Of a stretch of DNA of 18,675 nt, positions 1-5,517 are shown piece by piece. Position 1 is the first letter of the stretch. Each line of letters opens with the position of its first letter. The notes beneath the pieces were generated by a model. The model did no database searches. It was not told the DNA's origin and saw only the letters and a list, made by a program, of their open reading frames with translations. The stretch comes from Bacteroidia bacterium (GTDB lineage: Bacteria > Bacteroidota > Bacteroidia > SpSt-205), in the NCBI GenBank assembly GCA_025060275.1, contig JANXCJ010000025.1, forward strand, positions 1 through 18,675, written 5' to 3'. The position numbers and the translations under genes were made by a program.

Positions 1-564
1 AAGCGCTTTGAGCCAGTACTGCGCGCACGAGCCGCTTTCAAACGCTACTTCACCCGTAAGGATAAAAAGGGCCACCTCATAGAAACAGGCCCCTTTTACT
101 CCATGTTCAATGTCGGCGATTATACTTTCGCTCCGTGGAAAGTAGTGTGGCAATACATATCTTCGGATTTCACTGCAGCTGTCATAGGGGAGTCAGAAGG
201 CAGACCCATAGTGCCTAATGAGAAGGTTATGCTTATACCATGTGAGATTTTAGAAGAAGCCCACTATTTGTGTGCTATATTGAACTCATCTGTAACTCGG
301 TTATACATTCGTGGATTTTTTATTCAAACCCAGATCGCCCCTCATGTAATCCAGAACATTAACCTTCCAAAGTTTGAGACGAAAAACCCTTTACATCTTC
401 GGCTTTCCAACCTTTCTCAAGCGGCTCATGCTGCGGTAGCAGCGGGTAATGAAGCCTACTTACGAGAAGTAGAAGCGGAGATTGATAAGGCTGCTGCTGA
501 GCTCTGGGACCTAACGCCGCAGGAGCTGCAGGCGGTGCAGGAAAGTCTGCGCGAGCTGGGGTAA
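1..564 (+). CDS. C-terminal part of an Eco57I-like (type IIG) restriction-modification methylase
   Basis: The reading frame is open from base 1 to the TAA at 562-564, giving 187 residues with no start in the window, so this is the 3' end of a longer gene. The visible part resembles the C-terminal target-recognition region of Eco57I/TaqI-like enzymes that combine N6-adenine methylation with restriction. Family-like stretches are YSMFNVGDYTFAPWKVVW, the segment around EAHYLCAILNSS, TQIAPHVIQNINLPKF, and a closing helical region with AAELWDLTPQEL. The methylase NPPY motif and any nuclease domain would lie upstream and cannot be seen. The gene ends one base before the stop of a convergent ATPase/partner unit, so the region looks like a small defence locus. 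A methylase without an attached nuclease is the main alternative. Family assignment is from recognition of motifs, not from a search. Confidence 0.75.
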   Translation, partial: KRFEPVLRARAAFKRYFTRKDKKGHLIETGPFYSMFNVGDYTFAPWKVVWQYISSDFTAAVIGESEGRPIVPNEKVMLIPCEILEEAHYLCAILNSSVTRLYIRGFFIQTQIAPHVIQNINLPKFETKNPLHLRLSNLSQAAHAAVAAGNEAYLREVEAEIDKAAAELWDLTPQELQAVQESLRELG

Positions 565-565
565 C

Positions 566-1027
566 CTATCGTACAAAAGGTTGAAGCCCTCCTTCCCGAT
601 AACGCCTATGCTCCATGAGTATTATTTCCTTTTTCTGAGCCAGCAGTTCAGCCTTAGTTTTGCCTCGCTGCCGCATTTTTAGCCTGCGGTCTATGCTTCC
701 ATAAATCAGAACACAGCGAATATTCTTATAGCAAACCCACTGCCTCACAAAGCTTCGGCATGCTTCCAGTTGTTCAGCTTTGTCTTTAAGCTCACTTTCA
801 GTAAGCTTGCCCGCCAGTATCTCTACTGCGTACAAAACTGGGCTTCCTTCATAAACCACAAAACAATCACATACCTTGCTTTTTTCAGAGACATATTCAT
901 GCTGTCTGAAGGTTTCCCTTGCCGAGAAAAATTTCATCAAATGCTTATTTTGCACCCCATCGGTACAGTCCTCACACCCTTCACTCCCCTCTTTACAGGG
1001 AGCCAGAAACTTTTCCCATTCCCTCAC
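566..1027 (-). CDS. Small Cys-rich partner protein of the adjacent AAA ATPase; possible degenerate PD-(D/E)XK nuclease
   Basis: This 153-residue protein is not confidently recognised. It starts at a GTG (1027-1025) that forms a GTGA overlap with the stop of the ATPase gene, so the two are probably translationally coupled and work together. It has eight cysteines (residues 11, 18, 21, 53, 55, 90, 99, 105); the first three form a C-x6-C-x2-C group that could bind metal. The core (residues about 52-95) has the layout of a small nuclease-like fold: Asp54 in a hydrophobic strand, then Glu69 in YAVEILAGK, then a helix with EQLEACRSFV. Related ATPase partners usually show ELK at that point. Here the sequence is EIL, with the nearest Lys at 74, so nuclease activity is uncertain. 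The C-terminal 40 residues are strongly basic. An effector or nuclease role is inference from context. Confidence 0.6.
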   Translation of the reverse strand: MREWEKFLAPCKEGSEGCEDCTDGVQNKHLMKFFSARETFRQHEYVSEKSKVCDCFVVYEGSPVLYAVEILAGKLTESELKDKAEQLEACRSFVRQWVCYKNIRCVLIYGSIDRRLKMRQRGKTKAELLAQKKEIILMEHRRYREGGLQPFVR

Positions 1028-2256
1028 AAGCTCTTAGAGCCTTCTTGCTGCTTCCTTTCCGCAAGCTCAACGTCAATCCATGTGGCAGTATCCAAAAGCT
1101 GATTCATAACTTCATCAAAGTATTCCGAAACAATACCCTCTTCTGGAGATACCTCAATCGGTTTTACTTGGATTTCCACTGAATCCTTCTGCCGTTCAAA
1201 GAGATAAACAGCCAGCTTATCTGCAGGCAAGCCCGACTTCTCCTCTAAGGTATGAAGCCTAACCTGATTACTAAGCTCAGAAAATATATAATCACTATGC
1301 GTCGTAATCAGCACCCAAGCCCCCGCTTCTACGAGCTTCACCAGAAATCGCGCCATACGCACTTGATTTTCGGGATGAAGATGGGCTTCGGGCTCTTCTA
1401 TGATGAGGAGCTTGTCGGAGAGGTCATTTTTTTGAATGTAAAGATATAAAGGGGCAAGTTCGGTAACTGTAGAAGAGCTGTGCGTGATAGGCAGAGAATG
1501 GATAGCCCCCTCACTTTCATAATCAAAGAACATTCGTTTAGCTTTCGGGTGAATCCAAATAGTACCCCCCATTATCTGCTTGAGCTCTTGAAGAAGCGAG
1601 CTATTTTTCTCTTCATTCCTTGCTCGCTTAAGCTGAAAGAAAGTGCGTACAAACTCCATCACTGGCAGGGTAGGCTGCTCTCTTCCTTCTATGCGCCCTT
1701 CTAAAGCTAACAGACCCCTTATGAATAGCTCTTGCATTTGCAGAAAACTAGTCCTCGAGGCGGGAAAGTAGAATGCAGCTCTTAGGTTTGCATATTTAGA
1801 GAGGGCGTTGATTAGCTTATAGAGATTATCAAGTGTGGCCCGAGACTCTGCCGACATACGGCCTAAAGACTCTTGTAGTTGCGACATCTTTGCTAATGCC
1901 ACCTGAATACCCTCAGCGTTCTTAGCTTCTACCTCTGGAGTCTCAAGCTTAATCCGCATAGTACGAATAGCAGGTGAGGAGCTACCAAAAATCCTGTACT
2001 TGATAAACTTTGAGGGTGAAAGGATAAAGTTAGCTATCCTTTGCATTTCCCTCTTGCTTAGCTCCATGTCCTCAACCAGTAGCGGAATAATGCGAAGGAA
2101 ATCACGAACAATCAGCTCCCTAAAGGCGAAAACCCCATACACTACATGCGCCATATAGCTTTTATGAGTATTATTTTTGCCGACAAAGAGCGTGAAGGGT
2201 TTGAGTTCTATTTCGGCTTTTCGGATGGCGCCGAGGTTTTGGACATGGATTTTCAT
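1024..2256 (-). CDS. SMC/ABC-like AAA family ATPase (AAA_15/AAA_21 type), likely defence-related
   Basis: This 410-residue ATPase belongs to the broad group of OLD/RecF-like ATPases common in phage-defence loci. The N-terminus MKIHVQNLGAIRKAEIELKP is typical. The Walker A region is GKNNTHKS (residues 26-33), in which His31 takes the place of the usual Gly. The characteristic YFPASRTS lies at 163-170, a signature-like HSSSTVTELAPL around 259-270, Walker B LLIIEEPEAHLHP at 283-295, and the switch His in ITTHSD at 317-322. The insertion between Walker A and Walker B is helical. There is no room for a C-terminal TOPRIM domain, so it is not a complete OLD nuclease. The start is ATG, ten bases after a near-consensus promoter (2274-2267). 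The gene overlaps the small partner by four bases and is divergent from the glycosyltransferase gene. Confidence 0.85.
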   Translation of the reverse strand: MKIHVQNLGAIRKAEIELKPFTLFVGKNNTHKSYMAHVVYGVFAFRELIVRDFLRIIPLLVEDMELSKREMQRIANFILSPSKFIKYRIFGSSSPAIRTMRIKLETPEVEAKNAEGIQVALAKMSQLQESLGRMSAESRATLDNLYKLINALSKYANLRAAFYFPASRTSFLQMQELFIRGLLALEGRIEGREQPTLPVMEFVRTFFQLKRARNEEKNSSLLQELKQIMGGTIWIHPKAKRMFFDYESEGAIHSLPITHSSSTVTELAPLYLYIQKNDLSDKLLIIEEPEAHLHPENQVRMARFLVKLVEAGAWVLITTHSDYIFSELSNQVRLHTLEEKSGLPADKLAVYLFERQKDSVEIQVKPIEVSPEEGIVSEYFDEVMNQLLDTATWIDVELAERKQQEGSKSL

Positions 2257-2266
2257 GACGAGAATA

Positions 2267-2274
2267 TAAAAGTA
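2267..2274 (-). promoter_or_regulatory. Near-consensus Bacteroidota -7 element (TACTTTTA) for the ATPase
   Basis: Read on the minus strand, the bases are TACTTTTA, one mismatch from TAnnTTTG, ending ten bases before the ATPase ATG. No clear TTG at the -33 position was seen. The close spacing predicts a very short or absent 5' leader. Confidence 0.45.
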
Positions 2275-2343
2275 TGAATTTCATGAATGATACTACTCTC
2301 CCCTTGACAATTTATACAGAACTACTCTCGTCAGTGCCTTTCG

Positions 2344-2351
2344 TATATTTG
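2344..2351 (+). promoter_or_regulatory. Consensus -7 element (TATATTTG) for the glycosyltransferase
   Basis: TATATTTG matches TAnnTTTG exactly and ends seven bases before the GTG start at 2359. No TTG lies about 19-21 bases upstream. The TTGACA at 2304-2309 is 34 bases away, too far to pair with it. The predicted transcript would be leaderless or nearly so. Confidence 0.6.
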
Positions 2352-2358
2352 GCTTCAC

Positions 2359-3450
2359 GTGCTAAGCACATTCATCGTATTATGGATAGCATACAGCTAT
2401 ATTCTGTGGCGCTGGGGTAGATGGAAAGGAGCCCCTAATTCGCCTGAAATACATCAGCCCGCAAAGCTCTCTACTGCCGTACTTATACCCGTCCGAAATG
2501 AAGAAAAAACCCTTAGGAGGTGTTTAGACTCGCTCTTATCTCAAGAATATGTACCTCAGGAGATATGGATTATAGACGACCATAGTGAGGATAATACTCT
2601 GTCCGTAGCTCTTAGTTATGTAGCGGCACACCCTCAGATAAAGGTTCTTTCTTTACCCCCTGGGCATGAAGGTAAAAAAGCCGCTTTATTACATGGCATG
2701 GCCCATGTGAAAGCAGAGCTCATTATCACGACAGATGGTGACACGTACCATCCACCTGACACTATTCGTAAGCTAATTGCGCCTTTTGCGAACCCCTCTG
2801 TACAAGTTGCAGGCGGGTGGGTTAGGCTACAAACAGCTCCTACCTTCCTGAATGCTTTTCAACGAATAGAGATGGGTGGGGTACTTTTACTCACGGCAGG
2901 TAGCTGGAAAAAAGGAGAGCCACTAACTGCCAACGGGGCTCTCCTGGCATATCGGCTCGCAGCCTTCAGGGCAGTAGGAGGATGGGGAGAAGCTACTCGC
3001 CATCCCAGCGGCGATGATGATTTACTCGTCCAGCGAATCCGTAAGAGGTATGGTGCCATAGCCCTTGCTTTCACAGATGCAGTAGTAGAGACACAAGCAG
3101 CTCCTACATGGAGAGACTTGATTTATCAAAGATTGCGTTGGCTGTCTAAGAGGCACCTCTATATCTATTCATGGACTCGTGTAGGACTCGCTCTCATAGC
3201 ACTAACCCAAGCCTCTTTTGTATTGAGTAGTATCTTTTATCCCTCTGTGGGCGTACCTGTATGGGGTATATTTTCTCTTATTCAAGTACTATTAGTACGC
3301 AGAGTATTTATGTTAACCTCCTCTCCACCCCCCCTTTGGTGGGAATGGATACTCGCAAGTATTGCTTATCCTGTCTATCAGATTTTTTTAGCCCTGCTAG
3401 CCTTGACTCGCCCTTCCTTCCAGTGGAAAAACCGACAGTACAGCGTATAG
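2359..3450 (+). CDS. Membrane-anchored family 2 glycosyltransferase
   Basis: This 363-residue inner-membrane enzyme probably transfers a sugar from a nucleotide sugar to a lipid- or polysaccharide-linked acceptor on the cytoplasmic face. It has an N-terminal membrane segment (about 2-18) and then a GT-A domain: VLIPVRNEE at 41-49, DDH at 73-75, the metal-binding TDGD at 125-128, GDDD at 218-221, and QRLRW at 257-261. The last is the Q-x-x-R-W motif of processive or membrane GT2 enzymes. Three further hydrophobic segments follow between about 275 and 352. The start is GTG, chosen because it opens the first membrane segment and sits seven bases after a consensus promoter element. RmlB follows after 59 bases with its own promoter, consistent with surface polysaccharide or glycolipid synthesis. 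The exact substrate cannot be told. Confidence 0.88.
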   Translation: MLSTFIVLWIAYSYILWRWGRWKGAPNSPEIHQPAKLSTAVLIPVRNEEKTLRRCLDSLLSQEYVPQEIWIIDDHSEDNTLSVALSYVAAHPQIKVLSLPPGHEGKKAALLHGMAHVKAELIITTDGDTYHPPDTIRKLIAPFANPSVQVAGGWVRLQTAPTFLNAFQRIEMGGVLLLTAGSWKKGEPLTANGALLAYRLAAFRAVGGWGEATRHPSGDDDLLVQRIRKRYGAIALAFTDAVVETQAAPTWRDLIYQRLRWLSKRHLYIYSWTRVGLALIALTQASFVLSSIFYPSVGVPVWGIFSLIQVLLVRRVFMLTSSPPPLWWEWILASIAYPVYQIFLALLALTRPSFQWKNRQYSV

Positions 3451-3475
3451 TGTGTCTCCCTAAAAGCCTCCAAGA

Positions 3476-3505
3476 TTGCTTCGTATTCCCCCCGCTCTAA
3501 CTTTG
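3476..3505 (+). promoter_or_regulatory. Promoter of rmlB: TTG (-33) and TAACTTTG (-7)
   Basis: TAACTTTG at 3498-3505 matches TAnnTTTG exactly. A TTG at 3476-3478 lies 19 bases upstream, the spacing known for Bacteroides promoters. The element ends only four bases before the ATG at 3510, so the mRNA should begin at or next to the start codon. This is the best complete promoter in the window. Confidence 0.7.
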
Positions 3506-3509
3506 CTTC

Positions 3510-4559
3510 ATGCTAACTATCTGGGTTACAGGGGGAGCAGGTTTCATCGGGAGCCATTTGGTAAGACATTTAGTACGACAGAAGCCCGATTGTCGTATTA
3601 TAACCATAGACGCGCTCACCTACGCAGGGCACCTGGCCAACATAGCTGATGTGCTCCATGCTTCTAACCATGTGTTTCTAAAAACAAATATTGCAGACGC
3701 CTCAGCCTTGAGGGAGGTATGGGACAGCTATCCCCCAGATTGGATTTTTCATTTAGCAGCTGAGAGTCATGTAGACAGGAGCATCCTCTCTCCCTTAGAC
3801 TTTGTATATACAAACGTAGTAGGAAGCGTAAATCTCTTAGAGATAGCACGCCAGAGATGGAAAGGCCACTCAGATGTACTTTTCTATCAGGTATCAACAG
3901 ATGAAGTGTACGGTAGCCTAGGAGAAACAGGCTTTTTTACCGAATCAACTCCCTACAATCCGAGAAGCCCCTACTCCGCTTCTAAAGCAGCAGCTGATCA
4001 CTTTGTGCGTGCTTACGGACATACCTACGGCATACCCTATATCATAAGCAATTGCGGAAATAATTACGGACCCTATCAATTTCCTGAGAAACTTATCCCC
4101 CTTACTATTACCCATCTCATAGAACGCAAACCCATCCCTGTATATGGCGAAGGAAAAAACGTAAGGGATTGGATTTATGTAGAAGACCACGTACGGGCAA
4201 TCCTCCTATTAGCGGAACGAGGTAAAAGAGGGCATACCTACTTGATAGGAGCCCGTAATACTCGCCCAAACATAGAGGTCGTGGCCTACCTATGCGATTT
4301 ATACGATGAAATAACCAATACCCAAAATTCACGCAGCCTCATCACCTACGTAAAGGACCGCCCCGGGCATGATTTTCGCTATGCCATAGAGCCTTCTTCT
4401 CATCTTTTTGCTTTGGGGTGGGCCCCGAAGGTGTCTTTTGAGGAAGGGCTCAGGGAGACCTTGCTCTGGTACCTCTCACATCCTGAATGGATTGAAGCAG
4501 TACGCTCAGAGGAATACACACAGTATTATATTCAGCAATATAAGGAACGCTTAGGATAA
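3510..4559 (+). CDS. rmlB: dTDP-glucose 4,6-dehydratase
   Basis: This 349-residue NAD-dependent short-chain dehydratase converts dTDP-glucose to dTDP-4-keto-6-deoxyglucose, the step leading to dTDP-rhamnose and other deoxysugars. The Rossmann motif GGAGFIGSH is at residues 8-16. Catalytic Thr130-Asp131-Glu132 lie within QVSTDEVYG (127-135), and the Tyr155/Lys159 pair lies in YSASK. NCGNNYGPYQFPEKLIPL and RPGHDFRYAI are also typical of RmlB rather than of UDP-glucose epimerases. The length fits the family. rmlA, rmlC and rmlD are not in the window, so the gene stands apart from a complete rml operon. With the upstream glycosyltransferase it suggests a surface-glycan role. It has its own promoter four bases upstream. 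Confidence 0.95.
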   Translation: MLTIWVTGGAGFIGSHLVRHLVRQKPDCRIITIDALTYAGHLANIADVLHASNHVFLKTNIADASALREVWDSYPPDWIFHLAAESHVDRSILSPLDFVYTNVVGSVNLLEIARQRWKGHSDVLFYQVSTDEVYGSLGETGFFTESTPYNPRSPYSASKAAADHFVRAYGHTYGIPYIISNCGNNYGPYQFPEKLIPLTITHLIERKPIPVYGEGKNVRDWIYVEDHVRAILLLAERGKRGHTYLIGARNTRPNIEVVAYLCDLYDEITNTQNSRSLITYVKDRPGHDFRYAIEPSSHLFALGWAPKVSFEEGLRETLLWYLSHPEWIEAVRSEEYTQYYIQQYKERLG

Positions 4560-4565
4560 GATTTT

Positions 4566-4573
4566 TACTTTTG
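4566..4573 (+). promoter_or_regulatory. Consensus -7 element (TACTTTTG) for the signalling/mlaE operon
   Basis: TACTTTTG matches TAnnTTTG exactly and ends seven bases before the ATG at 4581. It begins six bases after the rmlB stop. It is the only promoter element seen before the run of overlapping genes from 4581 to 7881, so it probably drives all of them. No TTG was seen at the -33 position. Confidence 0.62.
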
Positions 4574-4580
4574 TGCCCAA

Positions 4581-4973
4581 ATGCCAAAAAAGCGCATCCT
4601 ATGCGTAGATGATGAAAAGGTAGTACTGAACACCCTCATGGGGCAATTATACCAAACTTTTGGCAACCGGTACCTGTATGAGTCTTTCACTAGTGCAGAA
4701 GAAGCAGAGGAATTCATAGATGAGGTATATGCAGAAGGAGAGAATGTAGACCTGATTATATGTGATTGGCTTATGCCCCGTATAAAAGGAGATGAGTTTT
4801 TAGTACGGGTTCATAAGCGCTTTCCTCAAGTATCGTTGATTATGCTTTCAGGTCATGCGAATCCAGAGGCAATAGAAAGGGCTCAGCAAGAAGCACATAT
4901 TTTAGCATTCGTGTCTAAGCCCTGGGACAAAGACGAGCTTATGAATCTCATTCAGCAAGCCTTAGGAGGATGA
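4581..4973 (+). CDS. Stand-alone response regulator receiver protein (first of a tandem pair)
   Basis: This 130-residue protein is a single CheY-like receiver domain with no output domain. The acidic pocket is Asp10-Asp11, the phosphorylatable Asp is 62 (in IICDWLMP), the conserved Ser is 90 (IMLSGH), and the Lys is 113 (VSKPW). KPW and DWLMP with a following KGDEFL are typical of receivers found beside GAF-type hybrid-like kinases in Bacteroidota and cyanobacteria. It overlaps the next receiver gene by ATGA and shares an operon with a histidine kinase, its likely phosphodonor. It may act by protein-protein contact or as a phosphate relay or sink. The start is supported by the consensus promoter seven bases upstream. 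Confidence 0.92.
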   Translation: MPKKRILCVDDEKVVLNTLMGQLYQTFGNRYLYESFTSAEEAEEFIDEVYAEGENVDLIICDWLMPRIKGDEFLVRVHKRFPQVSLIMLSGHANPEAIERAQQEAHILAFVSKPWDKDELMNLIQQALGG

Positions 4974-5368
4974 GCCGTCCCGTTCTGCTTTTCGTAGATG
5001 ATGAGAAGCTTGTTTTGGATACTTTATTGGTACAGGTTCGCTCCGTGTTAGGAGATAAATATGATTATGAGACCGCCCAAAGTGCGGAGGAAGCGTGGGA
5101 ACTCATCAAGGAATACAGAGATAACCAGAGACGTATTGTCTTGCTTATAAGCGATTGGCTTATGCCCTTAGAGAAAGGGGATAGTTTCTTGATCCGAGTA
5201 GCAGAGCACTACCCAGAAATCAAACTCATTATGCTCTCCGCTTACGCAGATGAAGAGGCTATACATCGCGCACAAAAATATGCCAATCTTTTTGCCTTTC
5301 TCCGTAAGCCTTGGGAACGAGAGCATCTAATTAGCGAAATCCAAAATGCTATAAGCTCTTCCTCATGA
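4970..5368 (+). CDS. Stand-alone response regulator receiver protein (second of a tandem pair)
   Basis: This 132-residue receiver domain has no output domain. It aligns with the preceding protein along its whole length with conserved residues at identical positions: Asp10-Asp11, phospho-Asp62 (ISDWLMP), Ser90 and Lys113 (LRKPW). It is therefore most likely a tandem duplicate that has since diverged. The ATG overlaps the stop of the first receiver (ATGA, 4970-4973), and its own stop overlaps the start of a small membrane-protein gene in the same way. Both receivers keep all catalytic residues, so both can probably be phosphorylated, perhaps by the kinase encoded just downstream. The AGGAGG directly against its ATG encodes the previous protein's C-terminus and is too close to act as a ribosome binding site. 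Confidence 0.92.
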   Translation: MSRPVLLFVDDEKLVLDTLLVQVRSVLGDKYDYETAQSAEEAWELIKEYRDNQRRIVLLISDWLMPLEKGDSFLIRVAEHYPEIKLIMLSAYADEEAIHRAQKYANLFAFLRKPWEREHLISEIQNAISSSS

Positions 5369-5517
5369 GAAGTTTTATACATCCCCTAAGGCATAAGCCC
5401 GCCTGGAAAAAATGGATCAGAAGAGGAGGTGTAGGACTTTTCCTATTCTTTCTACTCAAGGGGCTTGCTTGGATTATAGTACCTGTCTTTACCCTTTATC
5501 TATGCAGCCGGAGCTAA
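5365..5517 (+). CDS. 50-residue single-pass membrane protein with a KGLxW motif
   Basis: An ATG at 5365 overlaps the stop of the second receiver gene (ATGA) and opens a 50-codon frame ending in TAA at 5515-5517. The first 20 residues are basic (MRSFIHPLRHKPAWKKWIRR) and are followed by one hydrophobic segment (about 21-47) broken by KGLAW at 32-36. The positive-inside rule predicts a cytoplasmic N-terminus. Short membrane proteins with a similar KGLxW signature are, as far as I recall, widespread in Bacteroidota, usually without known function. That link is from memory and unproven. The exact ATGA junction upstream and the 16-base overlap with the kinase downstream favour a real, translationally coupled gene. 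Without it there would be a 133-base gap in an otherwise overlapping operon. Confidence 0.62.
   Translation: MRSFIHPLRHKPAWKKWIRRGGVGLFLFFLLKGLAWIIVPVFTLYLCSRS

Noticed and set aside
770..1182. Plus-strand reading frames opposite the ATPase and partner genes
   Set aside because: They lie antisense to the coupled minus-strand pair, have no recognisable domain and begin at arbitrary internal ATG codons.
1024..2256. Assignment of the ATPase to the OLD nuclease family or to PARIS AriA
   Set aside because: There is no C-terminal TOPRIM region, and the 153-residue partner does not resemble AriB; only the general ATPase class can be supported.
2304..2309. TTGACA resembling a sigma-70 -35 box upstream of the glycosyltransferase
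   Set aside because: No -10 hexamer lies 16-18 bases downstream, and the TATATTTG element is 34 bases away, outside any known spacing.
4964..4969. AGGAGG directly before the ATG of the second receiver as a Shine-Dalgarno site
   Set aside because: Spacing to the ATG is zero and the bases encode the last residues of the first receiver; no other gene here has such a site.
5412..5501. Longer N-terminus for the histidine kinase starting at the ATG at 5412
   Set aside because: The extra 30 residues have no family resemblance and their bases are fully used by the small membrane-protein gene; the ATG at 5502 gives a normal GAF start.
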